Of a stretch of 64,000 bases of DNA, positions 1 to 7,876 are shown one piece after another. Position 1 is the stretch's first letter, and each line of letters starts with the position of its first letter. Under the pieces are notes generated by a model, which was not told where the DNA came from, made no database searches, and saw only the letters and a list, made by a program, of their open reading frames with translations. The stretch is from Candidatus Methylopumilus universalis (GTDB lineage: Bacteria > Pseudomonadota > Gammaproteobacteria > Burkholderiales > Methylophilaceae). Location: contig NZ_CP040968.1 in NCBI RefSeq assembly GCF_006365315.1, positions 1,211,320-1,275,319 of the forward strand, in the 5' to 3' direction. The position numbers and the translations under genes are program-made.

Positions 1-837
1 TTTTGCCGTATCACTTGCGGTCTTTGCCATCGCTGTTAAATTTCTCACTGAGAAATCACTTTCCGCATTTTCACGGATATTATGTCGCTGACGAATCAAA
101 TCATTAATCGCGTCTTCAGCAACCCCCATATATTTTTCTGATTTAGCTTGCGCCATGATCATGCGCACACTTCCTGGAATTTGATTGCCAAATAATTTTC
201 TCTGTGCTGTTGTGATAGGAACAATAATAGTATCGTCCTGATCGCGACCATCGAAGCTTTGGCCTTTGCTTTCTAATACACCCAAAATTGTAAATGGGCT
301 TTTTTTAATACGAATCGTTTTACCGATAGGGTCTATATCATCACCAAATAAATTTTCAGCAACTGTTTTTCCAATCAGAGCCACACGATTTGCAGAGCGG
401 ATATCAGCATCTGAAAATAATTCCCCGCTATCAACATTCCAGCCTCTAATAGAAAAATAGGTAGGAGAAGTGCCAATAATTGATGTATTCCAATTATTAC
501 CTGAAAAAATGATTTGCGCATTGCCAGTGCTTATCGGTGCAATAGCTGCAATATCTTCCAAATCCCCAATGGCATTCGCATCATTGATATTGAGCGCTGA
601 AGAATTACCTGACCCACTTCTCGAACCTGAGGTGCTAGAAGAGCCTGACAAAATTACGAATAGATTACTACCCATCGAATCAATAGATCTTTTAATGGAT
701 TGTTGGGCACCCTCACCAATAGCCATCATCAATATCACAGCACCTACACCAATCACCATGCCTAACATAGTTAAGAAAGTGCGAAGGCGATTTGCACTCA
801 TGGCATGCCAGGCTTCACTTAACATAGAAAAAAACAT
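1..837 (-). CDS. MacB-type ABC transporter permease (partial)
   Basis: Inner-membrane permease of a MacB/FtsX-type ABC transporter. I translated it by hand: ATG at 837-835, directly after the ATPase stop, with 279 codons open to the window edge, so the C-terminal part is missing. The N-terminus has the family pattern: a short cytoplasmic helix with ANRLRTFLTMLG, then a first membrane segment (GMVIGVGAVILMMAIG, about residues 28-43), then the large periplasmic MacB_PCD domain. A Ser/Gly-rich loop (about residues 66-80) is a typical variable linker. The remaining three membrane helices expected of the family should lie to the left of base 1. With the adjacent ATPase, adaptor and TolC it forms a tripartite mechanotransmission-type exporter; the substrate is unknown, but the neighbours point to an envelope lipid or secreted metabolite. 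Confidence 0.9.
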   Translation of the reverse strand, partial: MFFSMLSEAWHAMSANRLRTFLTMLGMVIGVGAVILMMAIGEGAQQSIKRSIDSMGSNLFVILSGSSSTSGSRSGSGNSSALNINDANAIGDLEDIAAIAPISTGNAQIIFSGNNWNTSIIGTSPTYFSIRGWNVDSGELFSDADIRSANRVALIGKTVAENLFGDDIDPIGKTIRIKKSPFTILGVLESKGQSFDGRDQDDTIIVPITTAQRKLFGNQIPGSVRMIMAQAKSEKYMGVAEDAINDLIRQRHNIRENAESDFSVRNLTAMAKTASDTAK

Positions 838-1542
838 TTAAGCTTCTACCTTTTCTTTGTTGCGAGAATCTTCTACAATTTTTCCATCTAAGAAGCGTAC
901 TTGTCGGCTCGCATGTTCTGCAATATCATTTTCGTGAGTGACAATAATGATGGTGTTTCCAATTTGATTAAGCTCATCAAATATTTTCATAATTTCATCG
1001 CTCGTTTTACTATCTAAATTGCCTGTCGGTTCATCGGCTAAAATTATGCGTGGCTGATTAACAAGAGCTCTTGCAATAGCGACTCGCTGCTGCTGCCCTC
1101 CTGAAATTTGACTTGGCTTAGAATCAAAATAATTGCCTAGCCCCATTCTTTCTAAAATATTCTTTGCTATCTTGGTTCTTAATTCTTTTTGATCTTCAGC
1201 ATAAACTAATGGTAAGGATACATTTTCAACCAATGTTGAACGCGCAAGTAAATTAAAGCCCTGAAAAACAAACCCAATAGTTTTGTTTCTAAGCTTTGCT
1301 AGCTCATTACTACTTAAAGATTTAATGGAATGGCCATCGAGGATGTATTCGCCTTTGGTAGGTCGATCTAAACAGCCTAGGATATTCATAAAAGTCGATT
1401 TACCTGAACCTGAAGGCCCCATGATAGCAACATAGTCACCATCATCGATGGTGAGATTCACATCTTTGAGAACAGGAAAAACGCCTGCAGCAGTATTGTA
1501 ATCTTTATAAAGACCCTGAATCTCAATGACTTTTTTTGTCAT
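838..1542 (-). CDS. MacB/LolD-type ABC transporter ATP-binding protein
   Basis: Cytoplasmic ATPase that powers the MacAB-TolC-like exporter. At 234 aa it is the stand-alone ATPase length, so ATPase and permease are separate here whereas E. coli MacB is fused. Walker A GPSGSGKST is near residue 42, the Q-loop lies in VFQGFNLL, the signature is ISGGQQQR, Walker B is ILADEPTG and the switch His is in IIVTHE. The start ATG lies 3 bp after the adaptor stop, and the stop abuts the permease start with no gap, implying tight translational coupling. The closest functional families are MacB, LolD and other efflux ATPases of the same superfamily; substrate specificity cannot be read from this subunit. 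Confidence 0.93.
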   Translation of the reverse strand: MTKKVIEIQGLYKDYNTAAGVFPVLKDVNLTIDDGDYVAIMGPSGSGKSTFMNILGCLDRPTKGEYILDGHSIKSLSSNELAKLRNKTIGFVFQGFNLLARSTLVENVSLPLVYAEDQKELRTKIAKNILERMGLGNYFDSKPSQISGGQQQRVAIARALVNQPRIILADEPTGNLDSKTSDEIMKIFDELNQIGNTIIIVTHENDIAEHASRQVRFLDGKIVEDSRNKEKVEA

Positions 1543-1545
1543 AGA

Positions 1546-2748
1546 TTAAAACACTCGTGGCGGACGATTAGGGCCTTGTGCATTTGAGCCGGCTGGTTTT
1601 TGATCTGTTGCCATGTCAGCCGTAATCACAAATTCATTAGGTTTAATATCTGAAGTCACAATCTCGGTATATTTGCCATTGGTAATACTTGTCTTAACCC
1701 TAATCATTTCCGGCTTATTATTTCTTAAGACATAAACTTTGCCAGAACCTAAGCCATCATTTTTGGTTTTAGCTTTATTGTCATCTGATTTTTTATCTTT
1801 CTTCATGGCTAATTTCATTTCTTCATTTTTAGGTCGATAACGTAAAGCCGCATTAGGCACTAGTAACACATTGTCATGTTTTGCAAAATTAATATTCACA
1901 TAAGCTGTCATGCCTGGTAATAAGAGTTGTTCTGGATTGTCCACTGAAATCACAACGTTATAGGTCACGACATTTGCTGTATTTGTTGGATTGAGTCTAA
2001 TTTGCTTCACCACACCTTCAAAATTTTGATTAGGAAATGCATCCACATTAAATTTAGCTGTTTGACCTACTTGAATCCTGCCGATATCTGCTTCTGCATA
2101 ACTTGTGTCGATTTGCATCTTGGATAAGTCTTGTGCAACTTTAAATAAGGTCGGTGTTTGTAAGCTTGCTGCCACCGTTTGACCGACATCCACCTCGCGA
2201 TCTACGATAACGCCTGAAACAGGTGACTTAATAATTGAATAACCATAATTTGTTTGGTCACGTTTGAGCTGTGCTTTAGTCGTGCTTAATTGCGCTTCTG
2301 AAGATTTTAAAGCTTGGGTCGCTTGATCGAGCTCTTGTTTAGACACATATTCTTGTTGAAATAAGTTTCGCATTCTTGCTTCATTCGCTTTGGCTAATTC
2401 GACTGAGGCTTCATTATTTTTTACATTACCTAGAGATTGTGCAATTTGTGCTTTAAATAATTCATCTTCAAGCTCTAAAAGAATTTGGCCTTTTTTTACT
2501 TGATCGTTATAGTCCGCGTAAATTTTTCTAACGCGACCTGAAACTTGCGTACCCACATTCACAAGTGTCACAGGCTTGATCGTTCCATTTGCTGTGACAT
2601 TTTGTTCAATGTCTCCCATCGTGACAGGCTGGAGTCGATATAAATCTTCAGGTTTCTTTTTATGCGAGAGTTGATACACATAATAAGCACCAAATAGAAA
2701 AGCTAAAATTAAAGCAATATTAATTAAATGGGTGGCTAGCTTTTTCAT
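1546..2748 (-). CDS. MacA-like periplasmic adaptor (membrane fusion protein)
   Basis: Periplasmic adaptor of 400 aa linking the inner-membrane MacB-type pump to TolC. The N-terminus has one membrane anchor (about residues 8-24, INIALILAFLFGAYYVY). Next come the first biotinyl-lipoyl half, an alpha-hairpin coiled coil (about residues 95-170, rich in Ala/Gln/Lys), the second lipoyl half (IIKSPVSGVIVDREVDVGQTV) and beta-barrel and membrane-proximal domains. A Lys-rich insertion (about residues 312-332, KKDKKSDDNKAKTKND) interrupts the C-terminal domain and is lineage-specific. The C-terminus is Pro/Asn-rich. It sits between tolC (6 bp) and the ATPase gene (3 bp), which supports assignment to one exporter. 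HlyD-type adaptors for other pumps are the alternative, but the ABC neighbours argue for a MacA role. Confidence 0.92.
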   Translation of the reverse strand: MKKLATHLINIALILAFLFGAYYVYQLSHKKKPEDLYRLQPVTMGDIEQNVTANGTIKPVTLVNVGTQVSGRVRKIYADYNDQVKKGQILLELEDELFKAQIAQSLGNVKNNEASVELAKANEARMRNLFQQEYVSKQELDQATQALKSSEAQLSTTKAQLKRDQTNYGYSIIKSPVSGVIVDREVDVGQTVAASLQTPTLFKVAQDLSKMQIDTSYAEADIGRIQVGQTAKFNVDAFPNQNFEGVVKQIRLNPTNTANVVTYNVVISVDNPEQLLLPGMTAYVNINFAKHDNVLLVPNAALRYRPKNEEMKLAMKKDKKSDDNKAKTKNDGLGSGKVYVLRNNKPEMIRVKTSITNGKYTEIVTSDIKPNEFVITADMATDQKPAGSNAQGPNRPPRVF

Positions 2749-2754
2749 ATGTTT

Positions 2755-4206
2755 TTATTGTCTTTTCTTTTCGGGTAATTTCTGAATCATTGCATTATCA
2801 AGGACGCCTATCGATTGGGCAAGAGTTGTTCTTGCAATATTCCAATTTAAAACCGATTGTATTTTTTGTTGTTTCGCATTAGCTAAAGCACTTTGTGCAT
2901 TGAGCGTATCAATGATATTTCCAACACCTTCTTTGTAGCGACCTAATGCCAAACGCGATGACTCTTCGGCGCTTAAAAGTAGAATATTAGAAGCAGTAAT
3001 CGATTCATTAGCTGTCTTTAGATTTTGATAAGCCGTCCAAACGTCTAGGGATACCTGCAGTTTTAGCTGGTCTCTTTTTGAGGCATTTAATTCTGCAGTA
3101 GCTTCAGCTGAACGAATAAGGAATGTAGGTTTGTATCCTTCAAAAAGAGGGATACTCAAGAAAATGCCAAGCTGTGAGGTATTTTGAGAAGTTTGTCCTA
3201 ATAAATTTTCATCATATTGGTTGGAAGCATCAATTCTCACTTTAGGTTTAGCATCTGCTTTTACAGCTTCAATTTTAGCTAATGAAGCTTTTAATTGCGC
3301 TTCGCTAGCAATTAGGTCTGGTCTTTGGAGTCTCGCTTGCTCAATGAGAGCATCAATATCTTGATCTACTAATTCAGGAATATCATCAAGCTTGCTGTCA
3401 GCTATTTGAAAATTAATGTTTGCAGGGGCTCCCATGACGTTCGCAAGATTTCCATAAGCCACTTTTAATGTGCCTTCGTTTCTAAGTTTCGTAAGTGTGG
3501 CACTGGCAAATGAAGTTTGTGCTTGAAGTTTATCTGCAGGCGTTGCAACACCTGCGATATATTTAGCCTCTGCTGCTTTAAAACTTTCCTGAGAGAGACG
3601 CTCAGTCTCAATCGACGCATTGAGAATTGCACGATTTGCATGGACTTGATAAAAAGCATTCACTGCAGTTAATAGCACAGTTTGAACTGTTGCGTTTTGA
3701 CTAGCGCTTGCTGCTCTTAAAAGCTGATTCGCATTTTCAAAATTAGCATCACGACTTCCAAAATCATACAAAAGATAAGATGCAACAATTCTATTGGTAG
3801 CATTCGAATAGTTCGTTGTCCGATTTTTATTTTCTGTCACGGATAACGTGTCTGTCACTGATGGAAAAAAGAGTGATCTCGCTACGCCAACTTGGGCTGA
3901 TTGAACTTTAGCGTTTGCATAAACTTCTCTAGTTTGAGGATTATGACAAAGTGCCGCTTCAGTAACTTCAACCAAAGATAAAGGTTTGTCATAAGTCTTC
4001 TGACTGCATGGATCACTTACCGACGGATCAATATAACCTTGGGGAATAAGTTGAATATTATCTTCTTTTAAATCCTTATCTGAATACCATATGGATTCAA
4101 GCGCATAGGCTGGAATTAGGGCTCCCAATAAAGAAAAGGTAAGAAGAAAGCGAGGAAAATTCAAATGTAAAAATCTTTTTAAAAAACAGCTTGTTAAGTG
4201 CTTCAT
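2755..4206 (-). CDS. TolC-family outer membrane efflux protein
   Basis: Outer-membrane channel of the tripartite exporter, 483 aa, within the family's usual 450-500 aa. An N-terminal signal sequence (hydrophobic stretch about residues 17-33 ending near AYA) is followed by two repeated outer membrane efflux protein domains, rich in Ala/Gln/Asn long helices. Motifs such as LTAVNAFYQVHAN, ASEAQLKASLAKIEAVKA and GVGNIIDTLNAQSALANAK are typical of the family. It is followed after 6 bp by the adaptor gene. The 76-bp gap upstream, from the DUF2147 gene, is the largest inside the 12-gene run, so a second promoter could sit there, although I see no convincing -35/-10 pair. Confidence 0.93.
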   Translation of the reverse strand: MKHLTSCFLKRFLHLNFPRFLLTFSLLGALIPAYALESIWYSDKDLKEDNIQLIPQGYIDPSVSDPCSQKTYDKPLSLVEVTEAALCHNPQTREVYANAKVQSAQVGVARSLFFPSVTDTLSVTENKNRTTNYSNATNRIVASYLLYDFGSRDANFENANQLLRAASASQNATVQTVLLTAVNAFYQVHANRAILNASIETERLSQESFKAAEAKYIAGVATPADKLQAQTSFASATLTKLRNEGTLKVAYGNLANVMGAPANINFQIADSKLDDIPELVDQDIDALIEQARLQRPDLIASEAQLKASLAKIEAVKADAKPKVRIDASNQYDENLLGQTSQNTSQLGIFLSIPLFEGYKPTFLIRSAEATAELNASKRDQLKLQVSLDVWTAYQNLKTANESITASNILLLSAEESSRLALGRYKEGVGNIIDTLNAQSALANAKQQKIQSVLNWNIARTTLAQSIGVLDNAMIQKLPEKKRQ

Positions 4207-4282
4207 ATCGACAAAATCTTAACATGGGACTATTAAGTATAGACTAGTTTCAAGCCTATTTAATTCAAAAAATTAGGGGTAA

Positions 4283-4717
4283 TTATTTAGCTAAACTTAA
4301 ATACCGGTCTTGCGTAATAAGTCGATTTACAATGACATGCAATTCAATACGATTATTAGGGAGTGGCTTTAACTCGCACTTATAAATTTTGCCGGAATCC
4401 GGGTCTAACACCTTGCCTACCAATTCTTTTTTGGCATTCATCTTAAGCTGTTTAAAAACAACCAAACCAATGATAGGTTTATTTTTATCTGGTCCTACGC
4501 ATGGCTTACATACATCTACAGGATCATCTTCTGGGTCAGGAAAGACCTCGATAATCTTCCCTTCAAACCCCCCATTTTTTAAAGCGCTAATTTGAATAGT
4601 TGCCTCAGGGAGTTCTGTAAAATCATCCAACATGTTCCATTTTCCTACCGGCCACACATCGGCAGCAAAAAGCTTGGATGAAACAAGGATTAATATTAAA
4701 AATAAATATTTTTTCAT
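4283..4717 (-). CDS. DUF2147-like secreted protein
   Basis: Small exported protein of 144 aa with a clear signal peptide (MKKYLFLILILVSSKLFAAD, cleavage probably after FAA). The mature part resembles DUF2147: an opening P(V)GKWNMLDD segment, a middle stretch GFEGKIIEVFPDPEDDP, a CKPC pair (about residues 70-73), then the typical GLVVFKQLKMNAKKELVGKVLDPDSGKIYKCEL segment read in parts. Its molecular function is not known. DUF2147 proteins are periplasmic or outer-membrane-associated and often lie near lipid or envelope genes. Here it lies between a small DMT transporter (8 bp) and tolC (76 bp), inside the putative acyl-lipid/exporter operon, so an accessory role in handling the product is plausible but unproven. 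Confidence 0.82.
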   Translation of the reverse strand: MKKYLFLILILVSSKLFAADVWPVGKWNMLDDFTELPEATIQISALKNGGFEGKIIEVFPDPEDDPVDVCKPCVGPDKNKPIIGLVVFKQLKMNAKKELVGKVLDPDSGKIYKCELKPLPNNRIELHVIVNRLITQDRYLSLAK

Positions 4718-4725
4718 TTTGGGTT

Positions 4726-5121
4726 TTAAGCAGATGCGATTAATGCACCTAAGCTAATGAGCAAAATACCAAACAGTTGTTGAATAACTATAGTTTCACC
4801 TAGAAAAAAAATTGATGCAAGAGGGACAGTCACATAGACCAGAGAATTCATAAGTTGGGCTTTAGATAAATCGACTTTTGATAAAATGGCAAGCCATGAA
4901 AAAAACGCAATCAACACAAATACCACACCTATTATGATGTTGGCGTTGGTGAGAATATTTAATACATAAAGAATAACGTGACTTAATTGATCTAAAGGAA
5001 TCTCACCAAGATTGGTCGCCCCTTTTTTTAAGAAAATTTGGGTAGCCGTGTCACATAAAATGAAGAGCAGAAATAAAAAAAAGATTTCTACATTGTATTT
5101 GATTTTTAATTTCTGAAGCAT
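4726..5121 (-). CDS. small EamA/SMR-type membrane transporter (copy 2)
   Basis: Integral membrane protein of 131 aa with four predicted helices (about residues 12-27, 47-70, 76-95 and 108-129), the size of a half EamA/SMR protein such as EmrE, ArnE or ArnF. Motifs such as FLKKGATNLG after helix 1 and LAILSKVDLSKAQLMNSLVYVTVPLASIFFLGE (helix 3 into 4) match the DMT superfamily. Proteins this short work as dimers, and a second, different small DMT gene lies nearby (7487-7864), so a heterodimer like ArnE/ArnF is a reasonable inference. It starts 3 bp after the ketosynthase stop. A role in flipping a lipid-linked amino compound would fit the operon but is not shown by the sequence. Confidence 0.82.
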   Translation of the reverse strand: MLQKLKIKYNVEIFFLFLLFILCDTATQIFLKKGATNLGEIPLDQLSHVILYVLNILTNANIIIGVVFVLIAFFSWLAILSKVDLSKAQLMNSLVYVTVPLASIFFLGETIVIQQLFGILLISLGALIASA

Positions 5122-5124
5122 GTT

Positions 5125-6369
5125 TTAAACCTTGCTCATAATAATGACGCCACTTGTTCCACCAAACGCAAATGAATTTGACATCACATGATTCAATTCA
5201 TTGAGAACACGCTTTTGATTGGGCACATAATCTAAATCACACGCCGGATCAGATTCTTTTAAATTAATCGTCGGCGGTAATTCTTTTTTGACCAACGCCA
5301 TGAGGGTTGCTGAAATTTCAATGGCACCTGCAGCACCCATTAAATGGCCATGCATCGATTTCGTTGAGCTCACAGGGATTTGATATGCATGACTACCAAA
5401 TACATTTTTAATGGCGGCGGTTTCTGTCGCATCGTTAAGTAAAGTACCAGTCCCATGAGCATTAATATAACCAATGTCATTCGGATTTAATTTTGCATCA
5501 GTCAATGCTGCTTTCATGGCGCGCGATTGACCTTCAACGGAAGGTTGTGTAATGTGATCACCATCGTTAGTTAAACCATAACCTGTAATCTCACCATAAA
5601 TTTTAGCCCCTCTCGTTTTTGCCATTTCCATCTCTTCTAAAATAAGAACTGCGGCTCCCTCACCCAACACCAAGCCTGTGCGGTTAAGTGAAAAGGGCTT
5701 GCAAGAAGCCCTGGGATTAGCCGGATCTTCTTCAGCTAAGGTTCGCAATGCTTCCCACGCTTTAATCGTTCCAAAAGTAAGAAGCGCTTCAGTGCCTCCT
5801 GCAAAAGCCGCATCGGCATAACCATGTTTGATTTGTCGATAGGCTTCACCAATAGCAACCGCCGAAGATGAGCATGCCGTCGTATAAGTTATATTAGGGC
5901 CTTTCAATTTAAAGTGCATCGCGATTTGAGATGCGGCTGCGCCATTCATGGCCATAAGCACTGTAAAGGGCTTTAGGCGTCTCGCTTTTTGATTAAATAA
6001 ACGGTCGTAACCTTCTTCAGTGGAGCTCGCTCCTCCCATACCGGTACCAATAAAAGAACCGACACGATCTAAATTCATGGCAGTTAAATCTAAGTTGGAA
6101 TCCTTCAAAGCTTCGCGTGCGGAATATAAAGCAAATTGACTCACACGATCAAGTAATGCTAATTCTTGTTTGGTGAAATATTGTGTGCCATCAAAAGTGG
6201 CTTGCGCTGCAAGCTTAGCCTCTAATTGATCAGTAAAATCTGAATCTAAATGTTTAATACCCGATTGGCCATTTAGTAATGCATTAAAAAAAGTATCGGG
6301 TGTATTGCCAACAGGTGACACTACCCCCATCCCTGTAACAACGACTCTTCTTAGTGAGGTGTTGCTCAT
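5125..6369 (-). CDS. FabF-like beta-ketoacyl-ACP synthase
   Basis: Condensing enzyme of 414 aa that extends an acyl chain on ACP by decarboxylative Claisen condensation. The Cys-His-His triad of KAS I/II enzymes is complete: Cys166 in TTACSSSA, His305 in NAHGTGT and His340 in KSMHGHLMGAAG. The C-terminus has the FGGTSGVIIM motif. It is preceded by its own ACP gene (6 bp gap), not by the usual fabD-fabG-acpP cluster, so it is probably not the housekeeping FabF. The clustering with an aminotransferase, phosphatase, hydrolase and exporter suggests a dedicated acyl or polyketide product. Chain-length preference cannot be read from the sequence alone. Confidence 0.92.
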   Translation of the reverse strand: MSNTSLRRVVVTGMGVVSPVGNTPDTFFNALLNGQSGIKHLDSDFTDQLEAKLAAQATFDGTQYFTKQELALLDRVSQFALYSAREALKDSNLDLTAMNLDRVGSFIGTGMGGASSTEEGYDRLFNQKARRLKPFTVLMAMNGAAASQIAMHFKLKGPNITYTTACSSSAVAIGEAYRQIKHGYADAAFAGGTEALLTFGTIKAWEALRTLAEEDPANPRASCKPFSLNRTGLVLGEGAAVLILEEMEMAKTRGAKIYGEITGYGLTNDGDHITQPSVEGQSRAMKAALTDAKLNPNDIGYINAHGTGTLLNDATETAAIKNVFGSHAYQIPVSSTKSMHGHLMGAAGAIEISATLMALVKKELPPTINLKESDPACDLDYVPNQKRVLNELNHVMSNSFAFGGTSGVIIMSKV

Positions 6370-6375
6370 TGATGT

Positions 6376-6612
6376 TTAAACTTTTTTAGCTAGCAATTGA
6401 TCGAGAAGATTCGTCATATCTTGAATCGTTTTTACATCAACTTGATCGTTAGGTACTTTAATACCTAATTTATCTTCGGCTTCAAAAATAATATCGAACG
6501 TATCGAGTGAGTCGAGGCCTAATTCTTCAAGAGTGCTTTCAGGCTTAATAATCGTTACATCAATTTCTAATTTCTTTGCAATTGCATTTGACACCATTTC
6601 AAATGAATTCAT
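6376..6612 (-). CDS. acyl carrier protein (dedicated)
   Basis: Acyl carrier protein of 78 aa, the standard length. The 4'-phosphopantetheine attachment site is Ser35 in ELGLDSLDTFDI. The sequence is acidic with the four-helix ACP pattern. I chose the ATG at 6612 over a longer TTG reading: the ATG has an AAGGAT ribosome site (bases 6624-6619) at good spacing and gives the canonical length. It lies 6 bp before the ketosynthase and 30 bp after the hydrolase. Substitutions around the DSL motif (DTFDIIFEAEDKLGIKVPND) differ from typical housekeeping AcpP (DSLDTVELVMALEEEF), which supports a specialised carrier. The phosphopantetheinyl transferase is not in this window. Confidence 0.92.
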   Translation of the reverse strand: MNSFEMVSNAIAKKLEIDVTIIKPESTLEELGLDSLDTFDIIFEAEDKLGIKVPNDQVDVKTIQDMTNLLDQLLAKKV

Positions 6613-6642
6613 TTTTTTATCCTTAAACGTCAATAGTACTTA

Positions 6643-7485
6643 TTATAAACCTTGAATGGCATAACAAAATTCAGCCATGCGTTTACCAATATCATCTTTT
6701 CTTTTATCCAATGTCACAACATGGTAAGTATCATCGATATACATCGTTTCAATATGTGTAGATGAGACATGTTTTTCTACATAATAGGCATTTTTGATAC
6801 TTGCCATTTCATCTTCAGTCGAATGCACAATAAGGAGCGGGCATGTCACATCCTTCATAATATTTTCTGTTGCTTTAATTAAATGAAAGCTTTCTAAAAT
6901 TACAGTGGCAGGAGTTTTGAAGTAACCAATTTTATCAGCCGTTCTTGCATCTTTGTTTTGTAAAATAGAATGCACAAGCGCTCGCGTTCTTTCACATTTA
7001 ATCCCGTAGGGTGATTTTTCTTCCCACTCTAAAAAATATTTCAACGGTGAATAAAGCACAATAGGTAAAAGTACTTTCTGTTGAAATTTAGAAATATTCC
7101 ACCCGTCGTAAAAGAAGGTGGATGATAGAGGAATCACGCCTGCCACTTTTCCTGGTCGTTTAGCAGCAATCATCATCGCCATCAATGCGCCCATCGAAAG
7201 GCCTGTTATAAAAACATGTTCAAATTCTTCTCTTAATGCATCAAAAACTTTTTCAACGGAAATATACCAATCTTGCCACTTGGTTTTTTTTAAATCTTGA
7301 ATCGATTTACAGTGGCCTGCCAATTCGGGACACGCTACTGAAATACCTTTTCGAGAAATGACGCGGCCTAAATGTTTCATTTCGGAAGGAGTGCCTGTCA
7401 AGCCGTGGATTAGCAGAACTATTGTAGTTAGGTTTTTACGCTCAATAAACCCGTTAGGGCCTAAAAGTGAATCAACTGTCGTCAA
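6643..7485 (-). CDS. alpha/beta hydrolase (carboxylesterase/thioesterase-like)
   Basis: Cytoplasmic hydrolase of 280 aa with an alpha/beta fold. The oxyanion loop is LLIHGLTGTPSE (residues 24-35). The apparent triad is Ser97 in GLSMG, Asp225 in HSTEDEM and His255 in DDTYHVV. This resembles the Est30-type carboxylesterase family. Beside a ketosynthase and ACP, a chain-releasing thioesterase or acyl-transfer role is the natural inference. The start is TTG at 7485, one base after the stop of the upstream DMT gene, so translation is probably coupled; no in-frame ATG nearby gives a complete N-terminus. Substrate is unknown. Confidence 0.86.
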   Translation of the reverse strand: MTTVDSLLGPNGFIERKNLTTIVLLIHGLTGTPSEMKHLGRVISRKGISVACPELAGHCKSIQDLKKTKWQDWYISVEKVFDALREEFEHVFITGLSMGALMAMMIAAKRPGKVAGVIPLSSTFFYDGWNISKFQQKVLLPIVLYSPLKYFLEWEEKSPYGIKCERTRALVHSILQNKDARTADKIGYFKTPATVILESFHLIKATENIMKDVTCPLLIVHSTEDEMASIKNAYYVEKHVSSTHIETMYIDDTYHVVTLDKRKDDIGKRMAEFCYAIQGL

Positions 7486-7486
7486 T

Positions 7487-7864
7487 TTAAATATTGCCCC
7501 CTACCAAATAAATGCCCACGATAATTAAAGAAGCTCCCAACCAGCGATATCGATTGATATGTTCTTTTAAAATGATTCGAGATGCTACGAGTATTAAAAC
7601 AATTTGAACGCTTGATAGTGGAAATGCTTTACTGATATCTACAGAAGCTAAAAAAGCAATCCATAATACATATTCAATCGCGTAGAGAAAAATACCAAAA
7701 GCAATTTCTTTAGTTCTTAAAGCATTAATGATGTTATCAATATGAGACAACCAGCCTTGACGGATTGAATTAGCTAATCGACTGGTACCTTTTTTAAATA
7801 GAACGGTTGCCATCACCTCCAAGATGATGGCAGACATAAATAACATTAAGGATTTAGCATCCAT
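7487..7864 (-). CDS. small EamA/SMR-type membrane transporter (copy 1)
   Basis: Integral membrane protein of 125 aa with four predicted helices (about residues 4-22, 53-72, 78-98 and 104-122). It belongs to the small DMT/SMR group: FKKGTSRLANS after helix 1, LWIAFLASVDISKAFPLSSVQIVLILVASR spanning helix 3, and RWLGASLIIVGIYLVG in helix 4. It shares the layout of the other small DMT gene at 4726-5121 (for example the xxSVDISKA / LSKVDLSKA stretch), so the two are probably paralogues acting as a pair. It follows the aminotransferase by 12 bp and precedes the hydrolase by 1 bp. Pairing resembles ArnE/ArnF, which flip an undecaprenyl-linked amino sugar; the analogy is inference. Confidence 0.84.
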   Translation of the reverse strand: MDAKSLMLFMSAIILEVMATVLFKKGTSRLANSIRQGWLSHIDNIINALRTKEIAFGIFLYAIEYVLWIAFLASVDISKAFPLSSVQIVLILVASRIILKEHINRYRWLGASLIIVGIYLVGGNI

Positions 7865-7876
7865 CAGTTGCCGAAA

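Noticed and set aside
266..841. Two plus-strand reading frames of 64 and 123 codons at the left end
   Set aside because: They are antisense to the MacB-type permease, which has full family motifs on the minus strand.
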